From contig JAGXFY010000086.1 of the NCBI GenBank assembly GCA_024636985.1, positions 1 to 22,730 on the forward strand: 22,730 bases of DNA, in the 5' to 3' direction. The position numbers and the translations under genes were made by a program. The stretch's first letter is position 1; each line of letters begins with the position of its first letter. Below, in pieces: positions 14,153 through 20,928 of the stretch. Source of the DNA: Petrocella sp024636985 (lineage in GTDB: Bacteria; Bacillota; Clostridia; Lachnospirales; Vallitaleaceae). The notes beneath the pieces are model-generated. The model did no database searches, had not been told where the DNA came from, and saw only the letters and a program-made list of their open reading frames with translations.

Positions 14153-14398
14153 TTAAATATCATTTTCTTCTTGTAGGTCTCTATTTTTCATTTGGAGTTC
14201 TCTGATTTGTTGATCCTTAGGTGAAAGATGTCCGCTACCAACGAATGACTTTCCGCCATCTTCTTCATACTGGTGAATCCATTTATGTAATGAGCTCACA
14301 CTAACACCAAGATCGCTGGCAACATGTGCTACTGACTCTTCTGTTTCAAAAGCTCTTTTGATTGCTTCAAGTTTAAATTCTTTAGAATAATTTGCCAT
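14153..14398 (-). pseudogene. IS150-type OrfA with premature stop
   Basis: The 81-residue frame begins MANYSKEFKLEAIKRAFETE and has the DNA-binding helix-turn-helix (VAHVASDLGVSVSSLHKWIH) and the start of the leucine-rich coiled coil (IRELQMKNRDLQEEND). It stops at a TAA directly after ENDI. The next codons in frame read KKAASYFAKNLK and then a stop, which is the normal OrfA end, so the TAA replaces a Leu codon (TTA to TAA). The stop falls just before the run of seven A used for programmed -1 frameshifting, so the OrfAB transposase cannot be made by the usual route. Confidence 0.8.
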
Positions 14399-14464
14399 AA
14401 AACATTCCTCCTTAACTCAATTATACTACGAGTTTTGTGTGTCTACTAGAGGGGGTATGTCTCA

Positions 14465-14618
14465 CTTTTCCCTTCGTTATAGTCTGCGTTACTCTGGTTA
14501 CTTCTGTTTTGGCTGTTATGGCACTGTTATATAGGGGTGTTAAGCCAAAGCAGATGATTAGGGACAGTATGATGCAGGCTATCCCTAGGATGGTACGGTT
14601 TTTTAAGATGTTTTTCAT
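14465..14618 (-). pseudogene. N-terminal part of a SAF-domain (CpaB-like) gene truncated by IS3
   Basis: The ATG at 14618 follows AAGGAGGAAACC. The product starts MKNILKNRTILGIACIILSL, a signal anchor, then TEVTRVTQTITKGK, typical of the beginning of a SAF domain as in Flp-pilus assembly protein CpaB and related conjugation-element proteins. After about 51 residues it runs into the right end of the IS3 element and reads out into it. The remainder of the gene is not found on the other side of the IS, so it was deleted. In intact clostridial elements this gene precedes TadA-type ATPase and pilus-like genes. Confidence 0.65.
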
Positions 14619-14647
14619 TGGTGGTTTCCTCCTTAGTTTTTTGTATT

Positions 14648-14675
14648 AAAAAAGCCCTCAGTGAATACTGAAAGC
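14648..14675 (-). terminator. Terminator of the XRE-ImmA-PIN operon
   Basis: On the minus strand GCTTTCAGT pairs with ACTGAGGGC (two G-U pairs) around ATTC, followed by six T at 14653-14648. It is 22 bp after the PIN fragment stop and only about 30 bp before the start of the SAF gene, leaving no room for a promoter between them. Confidence 0.8.
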
Positions 14676-14696
14676 AAATTGCGTAAAGCTTGAGAT

Positions 14697-14861
14697 TTAG
14701 GTAATAGCGTTTTCTAGTTTTAGAATTTTTACATACTTGTTATCCTTGAAATACTCAATTGATTCGTCTATTTTTAGCAAATCCAATGTACCTGTTCTGT
14801 ATAAATCTATCAATATGTCTGTATCTGATACTGCCGCTTCAAACTTAGTGATTATTTTCAT
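14697..14861 (-). pseudogene. Truncated PIN-domain-like gene behind ImmA
   Basis: A 54-residue frame starts at an ATG that overlaps the end of the ImmA gene by 17 bases. MKIITKFEAAVSDTDILIDL contains the first PIN-type motif (hydrophobics, then SDTDILIDLY, first catalytic Asp). After LLKI it continues DESIEYFKDNKYVKILKLEN and stops. Intact PIN nucleases have about 130-160 residues with three or four acidic sites; the middle and end are absent here. PIN proteins encoded next to XRE and ImmA genes are known in Firmicutes mobile elements as possible toxin or RNase components. This one is likely an internal-deletion remnant, though a genuine short protein cannot be ruled out. Confidence 0.5.
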
Positions 14862-15630
14862 CTATGCCCCCAATCAAAGGCATTTTGCCCATATACTCCA
14901 TCGTCTCTTTATATTTAGCAAATGAAATTATCCCTTTTTTATAGTTTTTTTTCAGTATCAGCTCATACTCCTTATCCATATAATAACGTCTGTCTTTGCT
15001 TATTAATGTGCAATCATATCCTAATTCATTTGTTTTATTCCTTAAACTATCAGCTTTTTCAAGACTGCACCACTCTAAAAGCTCATCATAATTATTAATA
15101 TGACACAGTTCTAAATATACTAGTCTATTTAACATTGCTTTATAGCTCACTTTGAAATAATTATGCATAATTATCACATCATCTACTGTCACTTCAAGTG
15201 GTTCTCGATCTATCAGTTTATAGAATACTTCTGAAACACCATTTGCAGGCATTAAAAACTCCGTAGCAAATAAGTCTGCTTCTTTCTCTATGATTCTATC
15301 TTTTTTTAACAAATGCATTTTTTTAAGCATATCTAAATGCATAACAATATGTCCTAACTCATGAGCAGTAGTATATCTCTGATGACCAACTGTATATGCA
15401 GAATTAATAAACATCAACAATTCATTGTCATTGTACAATGTAGCGCCTGACATCCTAATGACATCCTCTGGTCTGATTATTAAAACCGCTTGATTCTCAA
15501 CAATATCAAAAATATCAGATATGCCTTTTTTAGCATATCTGATTCTGACTTCTTCTGCCTTTTCTCTAATTTCTAGCCGTAACATCTTATCTTCTTTAGT
15601 ATAATCTAAAAATTTATATTGTTTTTCCAT
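14845..15630 (-). CDS. ImmA/IrrE-family metallopeptidase
   Basis: The product has 261 residues from the ATG at 15630 (MEKQYKFLDYTKEDKMLR), one base downstream of the XRE stop. An ATG 21 bases upstream is also in frame but has no ribosome binding site. The zinc-peptidase motif is RYTTAHELGHIVMHL (HExxH), with the third ligand region in EKEADLFATEFLMP. In ICEBs1 and Deinococcus, such peptidases cleave the neighbouring XRE repressor after DNA damage or signals, derepressing the element. The XRE gene directly upstream is the likely substrate. The C-terminal 100 residues are helical and also common in this family. Confidence 0.93.
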   Translation of the reverse strand: MEKQYKFLDYTKEDKMLRLEIREKAEEVRIRYAKKGISDIFDIVENQAVLIIRPEDVIRMSGATLYNDNELLMFINSAYTVGHQRYTTAHELGHIVMHLDMLKKMHLLKKDRIIEKEADLFATEFLMPANGVSEVFYKLIDREPLEVTVDDVIIMHNYFKVSYKAMLNRLVYLELCHINNYDELLEWCSLEKADSLRNKTNELGYDCTLISKDRRYYMDKEYELILKKNYKKGIISFAKYKETMEYMGKMPLIGGIDENNH

Positions 15631-15631
15631 A

Positions 15632-16027
15632 CTACACCCAGTTCGGATCATTTTTCTTAATTACAATCTCACCTTTATATAATTTTTTCTGTCTGGCGAT
15701 TGTTGTCATAAAATACCAGAGTTCATCTAATGCCCACTCTGTTTCATCCGTTATTTCAATATCACCGTTTCTCCTACATAAACCTATAAGGTCAATCTCG
15801 TCTTCCTCTTCGCCTAATAATGTTTCAGAATTTGTATTTAGTGCCTCTGCCAGAATTCTCAATTCTATTGCATTAACTAACCTTTTACCACTTTCAATTT
15901 TACTAATAGCCTCTCGTGTTAAATTAAGTCCTTTTTCTTCTAATAACGATGATAACTCCTTCTGACTTAAATTCTTGCTTTCTCTAACTTCCTTCAGCTT
16001 AATCCCTAACTCCTCAAACGTAAACAT
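15632..16027 (-). CDS. XRE-family repressor paired with ImmA
   Basis: The product has 131 residues, starting behind AGGAGAG. Residues 5-65 are a Cro/C1-type helix-turn-helix (LGIKLKEVRESKNLSQKELS, TREAISKIESGKRLV), followed by an acidic segment (GEEEDEIDL) and a tail ending DPNWV. As in the ImmR/ImmA pairs, it is most likely a repressor that the following metallopeptidase can cut. It is the first gene of the operon, and its strong promoter is surrounded by inverted repeats, so self-repression is likely. Confidence 0.93.
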   Translation of the reverse strand: MFTFEELGIKLKEVRESKNLSQKELSSLLEEKGLNLTREAISKIESGKRLVNAIELRILAEALNTNSETLLGEEEDEIDLIGLCRRNGDIEITDETEWALDELWYFMTTIARQKKLYKGEIVIKKNDPNWV

Positions 16028-16043
16028 AATTATCTCTCCTTCA

Positions 16044-16122
16044 TAAACACACTTCTTGTGTACTAATATCTTACACCAAATCTCTTTTTATGTCAATAAA
16101 ACGTTCGATTATCGCACACGTT
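16044..16122 (-). promoter_or_regulatory. Strong promoter and operators of the XRE-ImmA operon
   Basis: On the minus strand a perfect -35 box TTGACA (16096-16091), 17 bp, and a -10 box TAAGAT (16073-16068). Upstream of the -35 is CGATAATCG (16114-16106) inside AACGT/ACGTT arms (16122-16118 and 16104-16100). Around the transcription start is ACACA-AGAAG-TGTGT. Both are good candidates for XRE repressor sites. Confidence 0.75.
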
Positions 16123-16195
16123 TTTAACATCCATGAAATCACAGGTTAAGTATGTAAAGACAATATTTACAACACTACGCAGTACTAAAATAAAA

Positions 16196-16594
16196 TTATG
16201 CCTCCAGGGAATCTTCCAAAAAATCCTCCTCACTTCGTTCCTCCTCCACAACCTTTCCTAGGCAATCCATTACTGTCGCCCACAGGTAATTTCCATCTGC
16301 CGGTGTCAGATATTCTCCGCTGTATTTCCCATAAGCTTTATCCAATAGCCCCTCAACACCTTTTAGCACTTTCATGTCTTCCACACTATAACAATCCTGG
16401 TATCTAAAAATGCTAAACACCTGCATTTTGAAACTTATCTCAGAAATTAATTGCCCCATTTGATAAGGTGCCAAGTCTATAATGGTCTCCATAAAGGCTT
16501 TGTATTCTTTTTCGACCTTATCATGCAATTGTTCTTCCACAACTTCACATTCTCTGTAGATGGCATATTCTCTTGATATCGTGTCCCAGTCCAC
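16196..16594 (-). CDS. DUF3848-like protein, third of three tandem paralogues
   Basis: The product has 132 residues and starts at GTG, whose first base is the last base of the TAG of the gene before it (TAGTG overlap), so it depends on coupled translation. Aligned by eye to the first gene of the set, it has KEYKAFMETIIDLAPYQMGQ, a helix ISEISFKMQVFSIF and KVLKGVEGLLDKAYGKYSGE where the first has RLEQPLSKLYLEWLDQD. Similarity is weaker than in the others but the order of helices agrees. A longer acidic tail (EEERSEEDFLED) follows. Function unknown. No ribosome binding site or promoter of its own is visible. Confidence 0.7.
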   Translation of the reverse strand: MDWDTISREYAIYRECEVVEEQLHDKVEKEYKAFMETIIDLAPYQMGQLISEISFKMQVFSIFRYQDCYSVEDMKVLKGVEGLLDKAYGKYSGEYLTPADGNYLWATVMDCLGKVVEEERSEEDFLEDSLEA

Positions 16595-16839
16595 TATCTT
16601 TTTGAAACAACATGGTCAATAAAATAGTCATAAAACTTGCTTAAAGGAGATTCTTGTAACATGAAGACATCTAGAATATGCTCCGGTATGAACGTCTTTT
16701 CAAATGAGGTTTTTAACATACTGTAGACATATTGGAGCGTCATGTAAGATTCACCGGTTACAGGTTCGATGTTACTTTCAAGGGCTTGATCTAGCTCTTC
16801 TTGCATATGGCTAATAATTAACTCTTTTTTACCCATCAT
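16594..16839 (-). CDS. DUF3848-like short protein, second of three tandem paralogues
   Basis: The product has 81 residues. Its ATG directly follows the TAG of the upstream gene. YVYSMLKTSFEKTFIPEHIL and QESPLSKFYDYFIDH match the segments KAYEIVMKEEFLIML and EQPLSKLYLEWLDQD of the first gene, including the diagnostic P-L-x-x-x-Y pattern. It is shorter than the other two because the N-terminal helix and the tail are reduced. DUF3848 proteins occur in Firmicutes conjugative elements and plasmids, without a known role. Confidence 0.7.
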   Translation of the reverse strand: MMGKKELIISHMQEELDQALESNIEPVTGESYMTLQYVYSMLKTSFEKTFIPEHILDVFMLQESPLSKFYDYFIDHVVSKR

Positions 16840-17199
16840 CTAATCCCCCATTTCCAACTTGTTTTCATCATCTTGATTCACATCCAGATCTTCTAAGTAC
16901 GCACTTACAACCATTGTCAAAGTTGTTGTCAATTCTTCCGTTAGATCATGATCTTGATCAAGCCATTCTAAGTAAAGCTTACTCAGTGGTTGTTCTAATC
17001 TATTTAATACCTGTAGTGTTACTATATCCATATGCTCTCCATGCTCCAACATGATTAGGAATTCTTCCTTCATCACAATCTCATAGGCTTTTGATATCAC
17101 CTGTTCAACCGGTTGTTTTTTCAACGCTTCTATTCGTCCATGGTATTCTTTTGTAGCTTTCTTTAAAATGTTTGCTCTTAATTTTTTAATCTGCTTCAT
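16840..17199 (-). CDS. DUF3848-family protein, first of three tandem paralogues
   Basis: The product has 119 residues, starting behind GAAGGA. It follows the DUF3848 pattern well: a basic N-terminal helix, EALKKQPVEQVISKAYEIVM, KEEFLIMLEH, then LNRLEQPLSKLYLEWLDQD. The family is found in ICEs and plasmids of gut Firmicutes, often near replication or transfer genes, sometimes fused to antirestriction domains. It opens an operon of three related, tightly packed genes. A possible promoter (17315-17342) lies about 115 bp upstream. It has no membrane segment, so the product is probably a soluble helical protein. Confidence 0.75.
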   Translation of the reverse strand: MKQIKKLRANILKKATKEYHGRIEALKKQPVEQVISKAYEIVMKEEFLIMLEHGEHMDIVTLQVLNRLEQPLSKLYLEWLDQDHDLTEELTTTLTMVVSAYLEDLDVNQDDENKLEMGD

Positions 17200-17314
17200 A
17201 TTTTTCCTTCTAAGAAATCGACATCTATTGCTTTAACTACTCTAATTCATGATAAAACCCTGGAATCACTTTAAAATCAAGAATTTGAACTACTAACGCT
17301 TACTGTGGTTCCTT

Positions 17315-17342
17315 ATATTATCTTTTTACAATAGCCATTCAA
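17315..17342 (-). promoter_or_regulatory. Possible promoter of the three DUF3848-like genes
   Basis: On the minus strand a -35 box TTGAAT (17342-17337), 16 bp, and a -10 box TAATAT (17320-17315), giving a leader of about 110 bases before the first gene. The spacing is one base short of ideal. Confidence 0.4.
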
Positions 17343-17400
17343 TCATAAAATCGCTCATAATCCTCAAGATTTCTCAGATACATCAAGATATAAAAATGAC

Positions 17401-17446
17401 ATATCCTACCGATTTAAACTTCATATACGTTTAACCTTTAGGATAT
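17401..17446. repeat. Nested inverted repeat in the long gap before phoA
   Basis: ATATCCTA (17401-17408) and TAGGATAT (17439-17446) enclose TTAAAC (17414-17419) and GTTTAA (17429-17434), with nine central bases. Its layout resembles the junction repeat in parA (outer arms, inner GTTTAA arms), so it may be a recombination or protein-binding site. The rest of the gap 17200-17879 shows two hairpins listed separately and no gene. Confidence 0.45.
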
Positions 17447-17540
17447 CATTAAGGTGAAAAAGTGGCAGGCGCAACATAATTCCATATAAACACCCTACGA
17501 ATTAATTATGAATTCACGATTTTTATTTATGTAAGAATTC

Positions 17541-17568
17541 AAAAAAGAGCCTTTATGTAAACAGACTC
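17541..17568 (-). terminator. Terminator on the minus strand downstream of phoA
   Basis: GAGTCT pairs with AGGCTC (one G-U) around ten bases, followed by six T (17546-17541). It is about 310 bp after the phoA stop and would protect the DUF3848 promoter from readthrough. Confidence 0.55.
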
Positions 17569-17795
17569 CAAAAACAGTAAATTTATAACATTGATACCGT
17601 GACCATTCACGATCATACAACTTAAATTAATTACTCTAGCCAACTCAATAGTTCCCCTAGTAAAATTACTATTTGTCACAGCGATAGCATTTTACATTTG
17701 TAGTTTTTTTGCTGAAACAGTTTTTTGAATAGGGATTATGTGATAATTACGCATAACCTTATCCTTGTGTCAATCAATATGCTCTTCGCCATTAG

Positions 17796-17840
17796 TAGTA
17801 AAACGTCTTTCTCGTTGTCAATCAAAAAGACGTTTTACTA
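17796..17840. repeat. 15-bp perfect inverted repeat just after phoA
   Basis: TAGTAAAACGTCTTT (17796-17810) pairs perfectly with AAAGACGTTTTACTA (17826-17840) around a 15-base loop, 39 bp beyond the phoA stop. No T-tract follows on either strand, so it would be an unusual terminator; it could be a palindromic repeat. The loop contains TGTCAATCAA, repeated directly 48 bp away (17768-17777). Confidence 0.6.
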
Positions 17841-17879
17841 TAATTAGTTATTCACTTTGTTCAACTAACCTGTTAGTTT

Positions 17880-19493
17880 TTAATTCATTATGTCAATCGC
17901 ATCTTGTGGAACATATGTATCTATACCATTAAATATAATAACACCCTTAAGTACTACTTCTTTACCGTTATAAGTAGCCTTATTTGTATGTACGAATAGT
18001 TCTAAAACATCATCTCCCTTTGTAACTGTAACAATTGGACTTTCTTTTACTAAGGCGTTCCAAGCGACTTTAGCACCTTTTTCTTCAAATGCTTGTCTTG
18101 CAGGTACAAATAATTCTTTAGTTGTGTCAGCTAAGTTTACACCTAGTTTTCTAGCTATATATAACGCGATATCTGTGTTTTCTACAACACCTGTTAAGCG
18201 ATCTTGATCTGGTGCATAAATGAAAAGCACTACATCTTCTCCAGTATGTCCCGTAGTCGTCCAACCAATTTTAGCTCTTGTACTCATCATTGGCCCTACA
18301 GTAGCGTTCATAGAGCTTAATTTTGCTTCTTTTATTTTTACAATTTCTTCATCTGTCAAATCGGTTATTCCGTAATACTTAGCCATTACTTCAACAATAT
18401 TACTTCTATCTTCATTAAATTTCGCTGCAAGACCTTCCCCTGTAAGTGTTGCTGCTTTTAAAGGCTCAAGGAAGCTTGATAACGGCTCTTTATCGTAACC
18501 TTTGTTAATACTTGAATCTCCAATACTGATACCACCATTACCATGATCAGATGCAATGATTACAACTGTATCTTTATTTGCTTTCGCATAATCAAGAGCT
18601 ACTTTACAAGCTTTATCAAAAGCAAGAAAGTCGCTTATGATTCCAATTGGATCATTAGAATGAGAAGCCCAATCCACTTTGCTTCCTTCAACTAATAAGA
18701 AAAACCCATCTTCATCTTTACTTAAAGTTTCGATAGCTTTGACCGTCATTGCTTCTAATGTTGGTACACTCCCGTCATTGTCAAAATCATAAGGAAGTGA
18801 AGTATCCGCAAAAAGACCCCATGCCTTCTCTCCATTAAAACTTTCAAACTCTTCTTTTGTTGTTAGCACTTCGTAACCTTTTGATTCTAAAACGGTTAAC
18901 ATATTTGTATCATCTTTACGACCTTCTGGTACCATAAAACTATACCCACCACCAAAAACTATATCAACATCATTATAAACCATATGTTTACTTAAAATAT
19001 CATAAGCACCTCTATTTGGATAATGTGCTGAAAATGCTGCTGGTGTAGCATGCATGACTTCAGAAGTTGCTATCAAGCCTGTTGATTTATTTGCTAACTG
19101 AGCTGCTTCAAGAACAGACGCAACGGGTCTTCTTTCATCACCCTTTGCAAGAGGTTTAAGTCCAGGCATCGTATTTTCATCGCCAAGAACGCCTATAAAC
19201 CCAGTTTTGCTTTTAAAACCCGTTGCCATAGCGCCACCTGATGGAGCCGAGTCTGCTATTGGTGAGTCTGAATTATAAGTTCTTACTAGACCACAAGCAA
19301 ATTCATCAATAGCTAATGGTTGTCCACCATTGTACCATCTCGATAATGTCATTGAATCTACTCTTGTACCATCAGGTACTAATAAAATAACATTTTTGAT
19401 GAGGACTTCATTTTCTTCTTGAGCAAATACAACGCTCATTGATGTAATCGTTAACATAATAACCATTAAGGATGCTAAAATTCGTTTTCTCAT
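17880..19493 (-). CDS. phoA: Secreted alkaline phosphatase
   Basis: The product has 537 residues, starting behind AAAGGAGAA. A signal peptide (KRILASLMVIMLTITSMSVV, cut after FAQ) sends it out of the cell. The catalytic parts of alkaline phosphatase are complete: metal ligand D41 in LLVPDGTRVD, nucleophile Ser82 in IADSAPSGGAMATG, HATPAAFSAHYPNR, EGSKVDWASHSND (metal ligands), IIASDHGNGG and TTGHTGEDVV. The enzyme releases phosphate from organic phosphate esters, using two Zn and one Mg. A C-terminal extension of about 50 residues (VTKGDDVLELFVHTNKATYN, then NGIDTYVPQDAID) looks like the stalk/copper-amine-oxidase N-terminal-like domain seen in other clostridial phosphatases. No clear Pho box was found. 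It lies between plasmid-type genes and a broken oxidoreductase gene, so it may be cargo. Confidence 0.95.
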   Translation of the reverse strand: MRKRILASLMVIMLTITSMSVVFAQEENEVLIKNVILLVPDGTRVDSMTLSRWYNGGQPLAIDEFACGLVRTYNSDSPIADSAPSGGAMATGFKSKTGFIGVLGDENTMPGLKPLAKGDERRPVASVLEAAQLANKSTGLIATSEVMHATPAAFSAHYPNRGAYDILSKHMVYNDVDIVFGGGYSFMVPEGRKDDTNMLTVLESKGYEVLTTKEEFESFNGEKAWGLFADTSLPYDFDNDGSVPTLEAMTVKAIETLSKDEDGFFLLVEGSKVDWASHSNDPIGIISDFLAFDKACKVALDYAKANKDTVVIIASDHGNGGISIGDSSINKGYDKEPLSSFLEPLKAATLTGEGLAAKFNEDRSNIVEVMAKYYGITDLTDEEIVKIKEAKLSSMNATVGPMMSTRAKIGWTTTGHTGEDVVLFIYAPDQDRLTGVVENTDIALYIARKLGVNLADTTKELFVPARQAFEEKGAKVAWNALVKESPIVTVTKGDDVLELFVHTNKATYNGKEVVLKGVIIFNGIDTYVPQDAIDIMN

Positions 19494-19534
19494 ATTTTTC
19501 TCCTTTAAAGTGTTTTATTCTTAATTATCACGAG

Positions 19535-19787
19535 CATTTTTTATTGGCTTCCAAGAACGCTTTTCATGAAGAATTTATACTATAAATTAAATAGTTCAAC
19601 ATCTACATCACCACCTTCCAATTGTTTTAACAGATTGTTCGTTACCTCTTCTAAACGCCTTAGCAAATAATTGCGCCTAAATTCCACATACATTTTTTTA
19701 TAGCTTCACAGAATACTTTTTTGCGAAGAATTTAGACTGTTATATTAATATACTATCATTTACATCGCCACCTATCAATCGTTTTAA
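19535..19787 (-). repeat. Imperfect ~97-bp direct repeat upstream of phoA
   Basis: Copy A (19535-19630) and copy B (19691-19787) agree at roughly 70 percent of positions by eye, from CATTTTTTAT through GAAGAATTTA and TACATC-x-CCACCT to GTTTTAA, 156-157 bp apart. Read on the minus strand, each starts in an open frame with LKxL-x-GGDV(D/N), stops, then continues with conserved non-coding sequence ending AAAAAATG. They look like the 3' ends plus trailers of two related genes. The gap 19494-19833 holds only these, the small frame below, and the perfect palindrome AATTTATA-C-TATAAATT (19572-19588). Confidence 0.6.
19580..19693 (-). other. Small ORF between the repeat copies, unidentified
   Basis: A 37-residue frame from the ATG at 19693: MYVEFRRNYLLRRLEEVTNN, then LLKQLEGGDVDVELFNL. 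It is charged and helical, so it looks coding, but there is no ribosome binding site and it may be the tail of a larger lost gene. Its stop region lies in repeat copy A; the related frame in copy B ends LKRLIGGDVNDSILI. I recognise no family. Confidence 0.35.
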
Positions 19788-19812
19788 AAAAATATTATTT
19801 TAACGTTTTAAT

Positions 19813-20465
19813 GGAAATATTTATAAATCCCCTATGTCCGATTCCTTAGGTGACGGTGAGGGAAACCCTACCGAAGCTCAGATTTTACTTTATGAGAGAT
19901 GGACAAATGAAGGTGTTGCTCTATCAATTATTGGTGAAGTTCAAGTCGATTATCATTTTCCAGAAAAACCTGGAAATCTTGTCCTTGGGTCAATTACAAA
20001 TCAAGAAAAAGTGAAGTTATTGACGAAACGTATTCTCGTCAATGGGACACAGTTAGGCCATGCTGGTGCACTTGCACACTTGCCAATTAGTAAACCAAAA
20101 GGACCTTCACCTATTGATATAGAAGGGCTTCAATGTGAAGGTATGACTATTTCCCAGGTTCAAGCATTGCCTAGTATGTACTCTAAATCTGCTAAACTTG
20201 CAAAAGAGATAAATTTTAGTGGGATACTAATACATGCAGGACACGGATTTCTTTTGAGTCAGTTTCTTTCACCTTTGTCCAATCATCGCAAAGACAATTA
20301 TGGCGGATCCATTGAAAATCGCTGTAGAATTATTTTAGATATTATAAAAGAAGTAAGAGACGCTGTTGGTCCATCATTTCCTATTGGAATAAGAATTAAC
20401 TCTTCTCATAATTTGGAAGGTGGTTTAACACAAGAGGATGCACTAAAAGTAATAAATTTACGGCT
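19813..20465 (+). pseudogene. NADH:flavin oxidoreductase (old yellow enzyme family), truncated at both ends
   Basis: The frame is homologous from about NGNIYKSPMSDSLGDGEGN to GGLTQEDALKVINL. Family parts visible are the FMN-site SDSLGDGEGNPTEAQ, SIIGEVQVD, LGHAGALAHL, ILIHAGHGFLLSQFLSPLSN, NYGGSIENRCRIILDII and IGIRINSS. Intact proteins have 360 or more residues; here the first ~25 and the last ~150 are missing. The frame runs to 20529 only by reading into the antisense of the DUF6908-like gene (RLKHLGRIICNI). It has no ribosome binding site or promoter. It is one of the two plus-strand remnants in an otherwise minus-strand region. Confidence 0.8.
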
Positions 20466-20928
20466 AAAGCATCTCGGAAGAATAATTTGCAATATACGGG
20501 ATATGTCCTTGTTCCATAATGTTTGTTAGCCATTGACTTAAGAAATCATTTAATTCTTTTGCCAAATTATCATCCACCAATACATCCCCTTGATAAGCCG
20601 ATTGATAAATGCCTAAGTTGTCTTGTTTAAATGTTGCAGCTTTTACCATTTCACTATCATGGTCTACAATGATTTCCATGTCCGGATCTGCCATAAGATC
20701 ACCGTTTTGTTGATAGTAGTGGGATAAAGAAATTCTGTTATCCCAAATCTTTTCTATCACAAGGTCCATAAATCCAGGTGCCTTTAACTTCAAATAGTAG
20801 TATCTATCCGACAGGATACCTTGGGCCACCTTCTGTAGTTTCAAATAGTTTTCATGCAATAAATTAGAGCCATCCGCAGATGACTCTTGATGTTCAAACA
20901 TATTTAATTTTGGGTTACTGTTATCCAC
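20464..20928 (-). CDS. DUF6908-like protein, third gene of the par operon
   Basis: The product has 154 residues and starts at GTG; GTGGATAA overlaps the last eight bases of parB, a sign of coupled translation. The core DRYYYLKLKAPGFMDLVIEK, then ISLSHYYQQNGDLMADPDME and DNLGIYQSAYQG resembles DUF6908-type proteins encoded with ParB in Firmicutes plasmids and integrative elements. Function unknown. Its stop lies exactly where homology to the flavin oxidoreductase remnant ends, so a rearrangement joined the two close to the 3' end of this gene. Confidence 0.7.
   Translation of the reverse strand: MDNSNPKLNMFEHQESSADGSNLLHENYLKLQKVAQGILSDRYYYLKLKAPGFMDLVIEKIWDNRISLSHYYQQNGDLMADPDMEIIVDHDSEMVKAATFKQDNLGIYQSAYQGDVLVDDNLAKELNDFLSQWLTNIMEQGHIPYIANYSSEML

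Larger units (their letters stand above)
13184..14464 (-). mobile_element. IS3-family (IS150 group) insertion sequence, defective
   Basis: The element is 1281 bp with imperfect terminal inverted repeats. The left end TGACCCGTACCCCG continues TTTTGTAGACAATGAAAAT, and the right end, read inward, TGAGACATACCCCC continues TCTAGTAGACACACAAAAC; 23 of 33 positions agree and both begin TG. It encodes OrfA and OrfB of the IS150 type with an A-rich slippery site, but both genes carry disabling mutations. No 3-4 bp target duplication is visible (GAC before the left end, CTT after the right), and the flanking genes differ. DNA next to the element has therefore been deleted or rearranged since insertion. 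Confidence 0.8.

Noticed and set aside
13181..14467. Target-site duplication flanking the IS3 element
   Set aside because: GAC on the left and CTT on the right do not match, and shifting the ends by a few bases gives no convincing 3-4 bp duplication.
14437..14649. Plus-strand membrane-like ORF across the IS end
   Set aside because: It is the antisense of the SAF/CpaB signal anchor and the IS terminus, with no ribosome binding site.
19535..19787. CRISPR array or other regular repeat array
   Set aside because: Only two diverged copies of about 97 bp with a 60-bp gap are present, without short identical repeats or cas genes.
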